From the NCBI GenBank assembly GCA_963760935.1, contig CAVXFB010000006.1, positions 62,001 through 126,000 on the forward strand: DNA of 64,000 nt. Direction: 5' to 3'. The DNA comes from CAVXFB01 sp963760935 (GTDB lineage Bacteria; Planctomycetota; Planctomycetia; Pirellulales; Thermoguttaceae). The position numbers and the translations under genes were made by a program. Shown piece by piece: positions 53,056 through 61,207 of this stretch (positions within the stretch are counted from its first letter, which is position 1; each line of letters opens with the position of its first letter). The notes under the pieces were generated by a model. It was not told where the DNA came from. It searched no databases and was given only the letters and a program-made list of their open reading frames with translations.

Positions 53056-54793
53056 ATGTATCTTAGCCCCGAAGAAAAAGCGATCGGCCAGGAAAACTTT
53101 AACGCCGCCATTGGCAGCAAGGTCGTCCGTCGCGAGCTGTTGAAGAAATCGATCAAGGCCGACGCCCGCTCGGGCAAAGGCCTCGGTCCGCTGTACTATG
53201 GCTACGGTGATTCCGTGCCCGAGCCCGTTCGCGTGGGCGTGATCGGCACGGGCGATGAAGGCAGCGTGTTGATCGGCGCGATCAATCCGAAGTACATCAC
53301 GGTTAAGTCAATTGCCGACATCCGCCCCTACAACGTATGGCGGGCCTTCAACGGCGATTACTACAGCGATTCGGCCCTAAAGGCTCGGCCGGGCTTGATG
53401 TCGGTCTACGGCTGGAAGAACGAAGATACGGCGCGAAAAAACGTCAAAGTCTATGGCCCTTACCAGGAGCTGTTGGCCAACGCCAAGCAGGACGGCATCG
53501 AGGCGGTGATCATCGCGCTGCCGCTGCACCTGCACGCTCCGGCGGCGGTGGCCGCCATGAAGGCCGGCCTGCATGTGATGACCGAAAAGCTCATGGCCCA
53601 TAGTGTGCACGAGTGCAAAGAGATGGCCCGTGTGGCCGAAGAAAAGAAACTATTTCTCGCGACCGGGCACCAGCGGCACTACAACATTCTGTACGACAAC
53701 TCAGTGCAACTGATCAAGAAGGGTCTGCTGGGGCAACTTCACTGCATCCGCGCCCAATGGCACCGCGGCAATCTGCCCGGCAAAGATAGCTGGCAGCAGC
53801 CGATGCCCAAGGCCGCAAAGCCGAGCGATGCGCAAGCCGATGTCCTGGAAAAGAATTTGGCGAAGTGGACCGCCGAGCTGGCAAAACTGAAGAAAGACAA
53901 CAGCAAGTCGGCCGGCATGTGGGAGAAGAAGCTTCTTCAGCTTCATGCCCAGATGAACGACGTGATCGACGCCGCGAATTTTGGATACGAGGACCTGAAA
54001 ATCAAAGACGCCGCCGGCAACACAATTTACACGCGGCCGGCCATCGAGGAACTGATCCGCTGGCGACTGTGGGACCGCACGGGCGCCGGTTTGATGGCCG
54101 AGCTGGGCAGCCATCAACTCGACGCGGCCAGCATTTTCATTGCCGCCGCACACGACGGCGAGAAGCAACACCCCTTGAGCGTGGCGGCCGCCGCCGACCG
54201 GCCGTTGTTCCCGCCCGATCGCGACGTCGAGGATCACGTCTATTGCCTCTTCGAGTTTCCTGCCCCGGGCTATAAGGCCAATGACCCGATTGCCGGCCGC
54301 AAGAGGATCGGCGTACAATACGCCTCGATCAACGGCAACGGTTTTGGCGGCTACGGCGAGACGGTTCTCGGCACCGAAGGCACGTTGTTGCTGGAGACCG
54401 AAAAGGAGGCGATGCTCTTCAAGACCGACGCTACGACGACCAAGACGCGAATCGGCCCCGCAAAGTTTGGAACGAAGGTCGGCCGTTCGGCCTTGCTTGC
54501 CGACCCGGCGGGCGATCCCGAGTCGATGGCCATCGGCGCCTTGAGCACCCTGCCCGCAGATCGCGGCTATACCGAGGAGCTCGAGGCATTGGGCGTGGTG
54601 CATCCGCAATCCGTCGACCAGCAATCGGCCGCATTGCCGGCCCGAGGTCGCCGTGGGCGACGCGGTGGTCGCGCTTACGGCCAACATGGCCGCACGACAG
54701 GGGCGTCGCATCGAGTTCAAGAAGGAGTGGTTCGACATCCACAGCGACGAAACGCCCGAGGACGTCAAACCGGATGTATCGCGGTATCAGTAG
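53056..54793 (+). CDS. Gfo/Idh/MocA-family oxidoreductase, paralogue 2; one-base insertion near 54585
   Basis: About 578 residues after repair. No Tat signal is seen; it begins MYLSPEEKAIGQENFNAAIG. The Rossmann site is RVGVIGTGDEGSVLIGAINP, the same as in paralogue 1, with AGLHVMTEKLMAHSVHECKE and GHQRHYNILYDNSVQLIKKG. At 54581-54588 an extra G in GAGGCAT breaks the frame. Without it the reading is ELEHWAWCIRNPS, VAVGDAVVALTANMAARQGR and EWFDIHSDETPEDVKPD, ending at a TAG at 54791, as in paralogue 1. The uncorrected frame would run to 54879 with an Arg-rich tail. Confidence 0.85.
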
Positions 54794-54871
54794 ACATTTG
54801 GGCGGCACGGCCGGAGCGCTTCGCAATAGGCGCCGCATTCCGTGCGTCCCTGACAGCCGGGAGAGCACTCG

Positions 54872-55714
54872 ATGGATAAGTGGCCCTTGGGCGTATTCGC
54901 CAGCATCGATGCCGGCTTGGGCGTGAACCTGGATGTCGCTCATGAACTCGGAGTGCCAACCGTACAACTCCATGCCCCGCACCAAGCGACGCGGACCAAG
55001 CAGCAAGCCGATCGCTTCTTGGCTCGGTTGAAGGAACTGGGCATTCGCATCACCGTCGTCTTCGGCGGTTTTGACGGGGAAAGCTATGCCGATATCCCGG
55101 CCGTCGTCCGTACCGTGGGCCTGGTGCCGCCGGAAACGCGCGCCGTGCGGCTGATGGAAATGAAGGAGATTTCCGATTTCGCGCGGCTCTTGGGCGTCGA
55201 TGCCGTCGGCCTCCACATCGGCTTCGTGCCGCACGACAATTGCGATCCAACCTATCGTGAAGCGGTCGACGTCACACGACAGCTATGCGACCATTGCCAA
55301 GCCAATGGGCAGAATCTGCACTTGGAAACGGGCCAGGAAGCGGCCGACACGCTCGTGCGCTACATTTGCGATGTGGACCGCGACAATCTGTTTATTAACT
55401 TTGACCCGGCCAATATGATTCTTTACGGATCGGGCGAGCCGATCGCCGCATTGCGGAAGGTGGGCCGTTGGGTGCGCAGCGTTCATTGCAAGGATGCCAA
55501 GTGGGCCGCCCGGCCGGGACTCGATTGGGGCGCCGAAGTCCCGTTGGGTGAAGGCGACGTCGGCATGGAGCAGTTCCTCCGCACGCTCAACGAAATCGGC
55601 TACACTGGTCCATTAACGATCGAGCGTGAGATTCCTCAAGAGCCAGCTCGCCAGAAGGAAGAGATCGGCCGCGGTATGAATTTGCTTAATCAGTTGAAAG
55701 CGAAGATCGGATAA
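54872..55714 (+). CDS. Sugar phosphate isomerase/epimerase (xylose isomerase-like TIM barrel)
   Basis: 280 residues, MDKWPLGVFASIDAGLGVNL, DVAHELGVPTVQLHAP, VGLHIGFVPHDNCDPTYREA, NLHLETGQEAADTLVRYICD, NLFINFDPANMILYGSGEPI and SVHCKDAKWAARPGLDWGAE: the AP-endonuclease-2/xylose-isomerase fold with metal ligands (Glu, Asp, His, Glu). It probably acts on the keto-sugar made by the neighbouring Gfo/Idh enzymes. GGGAGAGCACTCG precedes the ATG. It is the last member of the sugar cluster that starts with the lactonase at 48808. Confidence 0.88.
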   Translation: MDKWPLGVFASIDAGLGVNLDVAHELGVPTVQLHAPHQATRTKQQADRFLARLKELGIRITVVFGGFDGESYADIPAVVRTVGLVPPETRAVRLMEMKEISDFARLLGVDAVGLHIGFVPHDNCDPTYREAVDVTRQLCDHCQANGQNLHLETGQEAADTLVRYICDVDRDNLFINFDPANMILYGSGEPIAALRKVGRWVRSVHCKDAKWAARPGLDWGAEVPLGEGDVGMEQFLRTLNEIGYTGPLTIEREIPQEPARQKEEIGRGMNLLNQLKAKIG

Positions 55715-55746
55715 CGACCGACCCGACAAAATCAGCGCCTATTCAC

Positions 55747-56076
55747 ATGCCCCAATTATCGCTCGATATTCCCCACGAATTGTTGCCAGCCGAGGCCGCG
55801 CGACGGCTGAAGGAGAAGGTTGACGCCGCGCGGGCCGAACACTCCGATCGCATCAGCGACTTCCAAGAGGAGTGGCGCGACGGCACCTTGTCGTTCGCCT
55901 TCACGGCGTTGGGGATGGCCGTTTCCGGCACGGTGGGCGTCGAACCGCAACAGGTGCGGCTAGCCGTACGCCTGCCGTTGGCGGCGATGCTCTTCAAGAG
56001 CGCCATTGAGCAGCACATTCGCCGCGAGATGGGTGATCTTCTGGCGCCAGCCCAGGCCGACGGCGATGCGTCCTAG
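55747..56076 (+). CDS. Polyhydroxyalkanoic acid system family protein
   Basis: 109 residues, MPQLSLDIPHELLPAEAARR, DFQEEWRDGTLSFAFTALGM, VSGTVGVEPQQVRLAVRLPL: the PHA-granule-region family (small, often with polyhydroxyalkanoate loci, function not established). The stop codon TAG (56074-56076) overlaps the stop codon of the convergent QueD gene in a single CTAG. Confidence 0.8.
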   Translation: MPQLSLDIPHELLPAEAARRLKEKVDAARAEHSDRISDFQEEWRDGTLSFAFTALGMAVSGTVGVEPQQVRLAVRLPLAAMLFKSAIEQHIRREMGDLLAPAQADGDAS

Positions 56077-56480
56077 GCTTCTTCCCGATACTGAGCGCAG
56101 CAATGCGGGGTCTCCCACATGCGCACATCTATCACGGGGAGCCCTTTCGACTTGGCAACGTCAAAGATCAGGCGGGCGATGTTCTCGACCGTGGGATTGA
56201 CGTCCATCAAGTACATCGGCTCGTTCATCTCGCGCAGGACCGGCACGGCAGGGTCGGTACGGTCGAGTATCATGCGGTGGTCAAGATTCTCATCGATCCA
56301 ACGGTTCACTGTTCCCTTGATCTCGGAGAAGTCCAGTACCATGCCGCGCTGGTCGAGCGATGGGGCCGCGAAGGTAATGATCACCCGGCCGTTGTGCCCA
56401 TGCAGATGCCGGCACTTGCCCGCATAGTTTAGCAGGCGGTGCCCGTAACAAAAGTCGATTTCACGTGATACGCTAAACAT
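56073..56480 (-). CDS. queD: 6-carboxytetrahydropterin synthase / 6-pyruvoyl-tetrahydropterin synthase family
   Basis: 135 residues from the ATG at 56480. The Zn ligands and catalytic Cys are present: FCYGHRLLNYAGKCRHLHGH, with Cys four residues before HGH, DFSEIKGTVNRWIDENLDHR and PTVENIARLIFDVAKSKGLP. It converts dihydroneopterin triphosphate to 6-carboxytetrahydropterin, the first committed step to preQ0/queuosine. A longer frame to 56555 adds residues unlike the family. QueC lies 2 kb upstream on the same strand with a Gfo/Idh gene between. Confidence 0.88.
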   Translation of the reverse strand: MFSVSREIDFCYGHRLLNYAGKCRHLHGHNGRVIITFAAPSLDQRGMVLDFSEIKGTVNRWIDENLDHRMILDRTDPAVPVLREMNEPMYLMDVNPTVENIARLIFDVAKSKGLPVIDVRMWETPHCCAQYREEA

Positions 56481-56579
56481 CGTGTGAAGGGGGAAGAAGG
56501 CAGGCGAAAGGACGCCCAGCGTCCGATCAACCGGGATTCTGCTTCCTTGTTTCAATCACCGCACTGGCAGGTGTGGCCG

Positions 56580-57998
56580 TTATAGTGTTTCGATGTTCCA
56601 AGGCGCCCGCATGGGCTGGCTGAGCATCGCGCTGGCCTCTGGATCGTCGATGACTTCTTCCGTCTCCGGGTTCCAGCGGACTTTCCGATGCAGCTTCATG
56701 GCGATGTTGCCCAGGTGGCAGAGGCTCGCCGTACGATGACCGGCCTCGACGGGCTCGACCGGATCTTCACGCGACTTGATGCAGTCGAGGAAGTTTCGCA
56801 CGTGGGCAGTGCCCATTGGCGCGGCGGAGTTGTCCTGGGGACTTCGCGCGGCGGTCACCGGAGCAGTATCATCTTTGGAACCAATCTGCGCATCTTGGAG
56901 CGATTCGGGGAACGTCTTGATTCCTTCGTAGAAGATCTCGACCCAGCCTTCCGTTCCTTCAAAACGCGTGGCAAAACCTCGTTTAGTTGTGTGGCAGATC
57001 AATTCGACGCCGTTGGCGTAACGGGCGCGGAAATCGACCTTGGTGGGCGCGGTGAACAGATCGCCCGGTTCGGGCCACTCGGAGCCGGCATCCGCGAACT
57101 CGACGGGGCCGCTATGGTCGGCATCCAAACCCCATTGGGCCAAACCGTTGGAGTGGGCGCCGAAGTTGGTGGTCTGCCCGCCGGCATAGTCGAGAATGAA
57201 ACGGAAGCGATAGAAACAGCGGTCTTTGTGATACGGGGCTTCCGGCGCCGGGCCAAGCCAAAACTCGTAATCGAAACCTTCGGGAACGGGCATGGGTTTC
57301 CAGCCCGGGCCGGGTCCTTTCATGTTGTTCACGGCGACCTCGGTCACGATCCGTTTGACTTGACCGATTCGGCCGCTGCGGACCAACTCGCAAGCAAAGC
57401 GCGCCCGCGCGTTCGAGCGATACGGGCTGCCCGTTTGCAGTACTCGCTTGTACTGCCGCACGGCCTTGACCATCGCCTGTCCCTGCCGAACCGTAAGCGC
57501 CAACGGCTTTTCACAATAGATGTCCTTGCCGGCCTTGGCGGCCATGATGGTCATGTACGCGTGCCAATGATCGGGGACGACGAAAGCTACAGCGTCGATG
57601 TCGGTGCGCCGGATAATGTCGCGAAAATCGTTGTAGGCATCGCAGCCCTTGTACTGGCCGAGGCCGGTCTTCTTGGCATAGTACGCGTTGACTAAGGCTT
57701 GCCCCGGTTTGCGACCGAGGAACTGCGTAGGCTCCCGATATCCATGACTGGCCGTGTTCACGTCGCAGACAGCCAGCATTTGCACGTCTTTCTGGATCAA
57801 GAAATTCGGCATGTCAATCGCGCCCTGATTGCCCATACCGATCATCGCCATGTTGATACGATTGCTCGGCGAGAAATCGCCGAAAACTGATGAGGGGACG
57901 ATCGTCGGCGCGGAACAAACGGCCGCAGTGCACGCGGCCCCCTTGAGAAACGTTCGTCGCGTCACTCTGGTACTAGTCGCTGTCAGGCCGCGGTCCAT
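56580..57998 (-). CDS. Exported Gfo/Idh/MocA-family oxidoreductase, paralogue 3
   Basis: 472 residues. The Tat signal TRRTFLKGAACTAAVCSAPT at residues 13-32 is followed by the Rossmann region INMAMIGMGNQGAIDMPNFL, HWHAYMTIMAAKAGKDIYCE, KPLALTVRQGQAMVKAVRQY and a domain with YRFRFILDYAGGQTTNFGAH. These motifs match the subgroup common in planctomycetes with a twin-arginine leader. It ends about 100 bases from the QueD start and reads the same way. It shares most of its motifs with paralogue 4 at 58910. Confidence 0.9.
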   Translation of the reverse strand: MDRGLTATSTRVTRRTFLKGAACTAAVCSAPTIVPSSVFGDFSPSNRINMAMIGMGNQGAIDMPNFLIQKDVQMLAVCDVNTASHGYREPTQFLGRKPGQALVNAYYAKKTGLGQYKGCDAYNDFRDIIRRTDIDAVAFVVPDHWHAYMTIMAAKAGKDIYCEKPLALTVRQGQAMVKAVRQYKRVLQTGSPYRSNARARFACELVRSGRIGQVKRIVTEVAVNNMKGPGPGWKPMPVPEGFDYEFWLGPAPEAPYHKDRCFYRFRFILDYAGGQTTNFGAHSNGLAQWGLDADHSGPVEFADAGSEWPEPGDLFTAPTKVDFRARYANGVELICHTTKRGFATRFEGTEGWVEIFYEGIKTFPESLQDAQIGSKDDTAPVTAARSPQDNSAAPMGTAHVRNFLDCIKSREDPVEPVEAGHRTASLCHLGNIAMKLHRKVRWNPETEEVIDDPEASAMLSQPMRAPWNIETL

Positions 57999-58193
57999 GT
58001 TTCTCTCCTTGATTGTGGCTTGGATATCAATTAATGCCTTGTCGAAACAGCCTCAAGCAATCGCGGGTTCTCGCTACGTGAAAGTTCATTATATCGCCCG
58101 GCGCTATGACAACAAGAGAAACGGTTACGAAGCACTTAGCGACGACCCGGCTGTCCAAGCGAAACTTTCACTCGCCATATTTCACGGTGCTGC
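57999..58193. other. Intergenic region before paralogue 3
   Basis: 195 bases between the QueC stop and the Gfo/Idh ATG; GGAGAGAAAC just before the ATG at 57998 is the ribosome-binding site. No hairpin or promoter pair was recognised. Confidence 0.4.
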
Positions 58194-58913
58194 TCATTCG
58201 TTCATCGCACCATCGGTGGTACTCGTCGTGGTCGCAACGTGTCCCCGATCGTAGCGCGTCAGATCATCTGTGCCTGCATCGCGGAAGGCCTTCTGCCGTT
58301 CCTCGCATTTATTGCAGCGGCCACATTGCAGATCGCCGACGGGAGCAATGCAGGAAAAGGTCAGTTCCAGCGGCACGCCTTGGCCCAATCGCATGACCGC
58401 TTGCTTTCCCAGGCGCCCAAATGGCTGAACGAGCCGCACCCTCCGATTCGTCGCCCGGGCGATCGTGCTTTCATAGTCGCGAAAAAATGCATCTGTCGCA
58501 TCGGAGAACGGATTGGAAGCGAGGGTCGCCAAGGCAAGCTCCTCGATTCCATGCATGGCACACCACAGCGCGGGCTTAATGGCCAACAACAAATTGCGGC
58601 CCGGCAGATAGACGGCATCATCGGCGGTTCCGGCCCGCGGAGTGTCCAGGCCCGAGATGCTCCAATGCTGACCGTACAGGTCTCTCAAGGGCATGTCAAA
58701 GACAATCAACGGCTCTAGCCGGTGCGAAGCCATTGCGCCGAACAGCGATTGCGCTGCGTGCAGTTCTGCCTTGGCCCATACCACGTCTGAGTGGACATAG
58801 AAGGGCCGAACGCGTCGATCGTGCCCTAGTAGATGTCCCAGGAGAATACCGCTGTCCAGCCCGCCGCTTAGCAGCAAGCCAACCGTGCCGGCGTTCGCTG
58901 GATCAGCCGTCAT
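58194..58913 (-). CDS. queC: 7-cyano-7-deazaguanine synthase-like protein
   Basis: 239 residues from the ATG at 58913, which overlaps the stop of the upstream Gfo/Idh gene as ATGA. The PP-loop is LLLSGGLDSGILLGHLLGHD, with PGRNLLLAIKPALWCAMHGI and the Zn site CIAPVGDLQCGRCNKCEERQ plus KAF. QueC converts 7-carboxy-7-deazaguanine and ammonia to preQ0. Coupling to a Gfo/Idh gene is unusual for a deazaguanine enzyme and may mean a shared transcript without shared function. QueE, which makes the substrate, is not in the window. Confidence 0.85.
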   Translation of the reverse strand: MTADPANAGTVGLLLSGGLDSGILLGHLLGHDRRVRPFYVHSDVVWAKAELHAAQSLFGAMASHRLEPLIVFDMPLRDLYGQHWSISGLDTPRAGTADDAVYLPGRNLLLAIKPALWCAMHGIEELALATLASNPFSDATDAFFRDYESTIARATNRRVRLVQPFGRLGKQAVMRLGQGVPLELTFSCIAPVGDLQCGRCNKCEERQKAFRDAGTDDLTRYDRGHVATTTSTTDGAMNE

Positions 58914-60316
58914 ATTGTCCAAGGCGCCCGCATGGGCCGACTCAACATCGCGCTGGCCTCCGGATCGCCGACGACCTCCTCCTTCTCGGGATCCCAATGG
59001 ATCTTGCGGTGCAGCCTCATGGCGATGTTGCCGAGATGGCAGAGGCTTGCCGTGCGGTGGCCTATTTCGACAGGCTCGATCGGGTCGTTGCGCGACTTGA
59101 CGCTGTCCAGAAAATTGCGGGCATGGTCGGGATTAAAATTCTTCGAGGCATTTTCCTGGCGACTTGCAACGCTCACCGGCAGGTGAATCTCTTGCGGACC
59201 AATCTTCGAGTCAAGAAGCGACGCGGGCGAACTGGTGAGCCCTTGGTAGCCGAAGTCCAGCCAACCGTCGGTGCCTTCAAAGCGGACAGCGAATTCGCGA
59301 CTTGACGTTTTGCAGAGCAATTCGACCCCGTTGGCATAGCGGGCCCGGAACGCGACCTTCGTGGCGGTGGTGAAGAGGTCGCCGGGTTCGGGCCACTCCG
59401 AACCCACGTCTTCGAATTCTACCGGCCCGGTGGCGTCGGTGCCGTTGGCCCACTGCGCCAAGTCGTTGGTGTGGCAGCCGAAGTTGGTCGTTTGCCCACC
59501 GGAATAGTCCAATATGAAGCGGAAGCGATAGAGACAACGGTCTTCGTGATACGGGGCCTCGGGGGCCGGGCCCAGCCACATCTCGTAGTCGAAGCCCTCC
59601 GGCACCGGCATGGGCTTCCATCCGGGACCGGGACCTTTGAAGTTGTTCTTGGACACATGGGCGACAATCCGCTTCAATTGTCCAATGCGGCCGTTGCGGA
59701 TCAATTCGCAGCAGAAGCGGGCGGCCGGACTGGAACGATACATGCTCCCGGTTTGCAGCACTCGTTTATGCTGCCTTACCGCCTTCACCATCTCTTGGCC
59801 TTGGCGAATCGTTAGCGACAGGGGCTTCTCGCAGTAAATATCCTTGCCTGCTTTCGCCGCCATGATGGTCATGATCGCGTGCCATTGGTCGGGCACGATA
59901 ATGACCACGGCATCAACATCCGTTCGCCCCATCACTTCCCGAAAATCGCTATAGGCGTCGCAACCTTTGTACTGACCAGCGTTGCCCTTCTTGGCGTAAT
60001 AGGCGTTCACTGTTTCCTGACCGGGCTTTCGACCGAGGAATTGCTTCGGACTACGGTAGCCGTGGCTTCCCGTATTGACGTCACAAACCGCAACGACCTG
60101 GGCGTCGTCCTGTCGCAAGAACGCCGGCAGGTCGACGGTGCTTTGGTTGCCCAGACCGATGAAGCCCACGTTAATACGATTGCTCGGCGCAAAGGCTCCG
60201 AAAACCGAAGATGGAACGATGGCGGGCGTCGCACATGCGGTTGCCCCAGCGGCGGCCAACTGGAGAAACTTTCGACGGGGTACGCCGAAAGTACGTGAAT
60301 TCGTGTTGCCGCTCAT
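58910..60316 (-). CDS. Exported Gfo/Idh/MocA-family oxidoreductase, paralogue 4
   Basis: 468 residues with a leader that resembles a Tat signal (PRRKFLQLAAAGATACATPA). It closely parallels paralogue 3: INVGFIGLGNQSTVDLPAFL, DQWHAIMTIMAAKAGKDIYC, KPLSLTIRQGQEMVKAVRQH, YRFRFILDYSGGQTTNFGCH and HLGNIAMRLHRKIHWDPEKE. The stop codon overlaps the QueC start. The 340-base region upstream is shared with the divergent NuoE gene at 60656. Confidence 0.9.
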   Translation of the reverse strand: MSGNTNSRTFGVPRRKFLQLAAAGATACATPAIVPSSVFGAFAPSNRINVGFIGLGNQSTVDLPAFLRQDDAQVVAVCDVNTGSHGYRSPKQFLGRKPGQETVNAYYAKKGNAGQYKGCDAYSDFREVMGRTDVDAVVIIVPDQWHAIMTIMAAKAGKDIYCEKPLSLTIRQGQEMVKAVRQHKRVLQTGSMYRSSPAARFCCELIRNGRIGQLKRIVAHVSKNNFKGPGPGWKPMPVPEGFDYEMWLGPAPEAPYHEDRCLYRFRFILDYSGGQTTNFGCHTNDLAQWANGTDATGPVEFEDVGSEWPEPGDLFTTATKVAFRARYANGVELLCKTSSREFAVRFEGTDGWLDFGYQGLTSSPASLLDSKIGPQEIHLPVSVASRQENASKNFNPDHARNFLDSVKSRNDPIEPVEIGHRTASLCHLGNIAMRLHRKIHWDPEKEEVVGDPEASAMLSRPMRAPWTI

Positions 60317-60655
60317 GGTGCGCGCCTCCTCATCGGTTTGGTAATTGGCTCACTGGCTTCGCCTACCCCGATTATAGCAGTTGAGAATTGTCCGCGAAAC
60401 AATGCCACTGGCACACTTGTAGGAAGCTTGTCCAACAGCCAATTGGGGGCGCGTCCGCGAGACGAAAGTGAACAAAATCGGTCTAGAAGGATACGCGTCA
60501 AAGCCAGGGTGGCTCGCGAAGCGGCCGATTTCCCCGGAGTTAGCGTGGCCACCCGATAAATCGCTGTGCAACTGCTTGATCGACTCGATATGTTTATGCT
60601 ACCATAAACGGGTTTAGCACCCGCAGATCGAAGTCGACCGTTTAGGAAGGCAAAC
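60317..60655. other. Divergent promoter region between Gfo/Idh and NuoE
   Basis: About 340 bases with no gene. TTGATC, 18 bases, TACCAT (about 60575-60604) is a possible promoter for the NuoE gene and overlaps the palindrome at 60592-60609. Confidence 0.4.
60592..60609. promoter_or_regulatory. Perfect palindrome, candidate operator for the NuoE/NuoF-GltD operon
   Basis: GTTTATG, loop CTAC, CATAAAC. It overlaps the possible -10 box and lies 47 bases before the NuoE ATG, a position suited to a repressor. Confidence 0.45.
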
Positions 60656-61207
60656 ATGCAATTATCCGCGGAAGAGGGCAAATGCACCGGCTGCCAGGAA
60701 GTCACCGAGGAACAACTGCTGGCGCAATTGGACGACGTGCTCGAACAGTACGCCGGCGGCCCGGGAGCACTGATCCCGGTATTGCAAATCGCGCAGGCCA
60801 TATTCGGCTACCTGCCGGAAGCGGCGTTAAAGAAGATCGCCGTGGCCCTGGACAAGCCATACAGTGAAGTGGCCGGCGTGGTCAGCTTCTATTCGTTTTT
60901 TACCACTGTCCCCCGCGGCAAGCACTTGGTACGGGTTTGCCTGGGCACCGCTTGTTACGTCCGCGGCGGCAAGCAGGTGCTTGCCGAACTCAAGGACCTG
61001 TTGCGGGTCGAAGTAGGCGAGACGACCTCCGATCGGTTGTTCTCGCTCGACGTCGGCCGTTGCTTCGGCGCCTGCGGCCTGGCACCGGTGATCATGATCG
61101 ACGACGACGTCCATCAGCGGGTGAAGACCGCTCGACTAGGCAAGATTCTCGATCAATACCGTGAAGACAACTCACCCGCGACCGGAAACGGAGAGAGCGA
61201 AGCATGA
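60656..61207 (+). CDS. nuoE: NuoE-like 2Fe-2S subunit
   Basis: 183 residues. An N-terminal short extension with CTGCQE is followed by GGPGALIPVLQIAQAIFGYL, YSEVAGVVSFYSFFTTVPRG and the 2Fe-2S ligands in CLGTACYVRGGKQ and CFGACGLAPVIMIDDDVHQR. It relays electrons within NADH-dependent hydrogenases, formate dehydrogenases and transhydrogenases of the HydC/HndA/NuoE family. GGAAGGCAAAC precedes the ATG at 60656. The stop overlaps the next ATG (ATGA at 61204). Confidence 0.9.
   Translation: MQLSAEEGKCTGCQEVTEEQLLAQLDDVLEQYAGGPGALIPVLQIAQAIFGYLPEAALKKIAVALDKPYSEVAGVVSFYSFFTTVPRGKHLVRVCLGTACYVRGGKQVLAELKDLLRVEVGETTSDRLFSLDVGRCFGACGLAPVIMIDDDVHQRVKTARLGKILDQYREDNSPATGNGESEA

Noticed and set aside
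53701..54768. 355-codon open frame on the minus strand
   Set aside because: Antisense shadow of Gfo/Idh paralogue 2.
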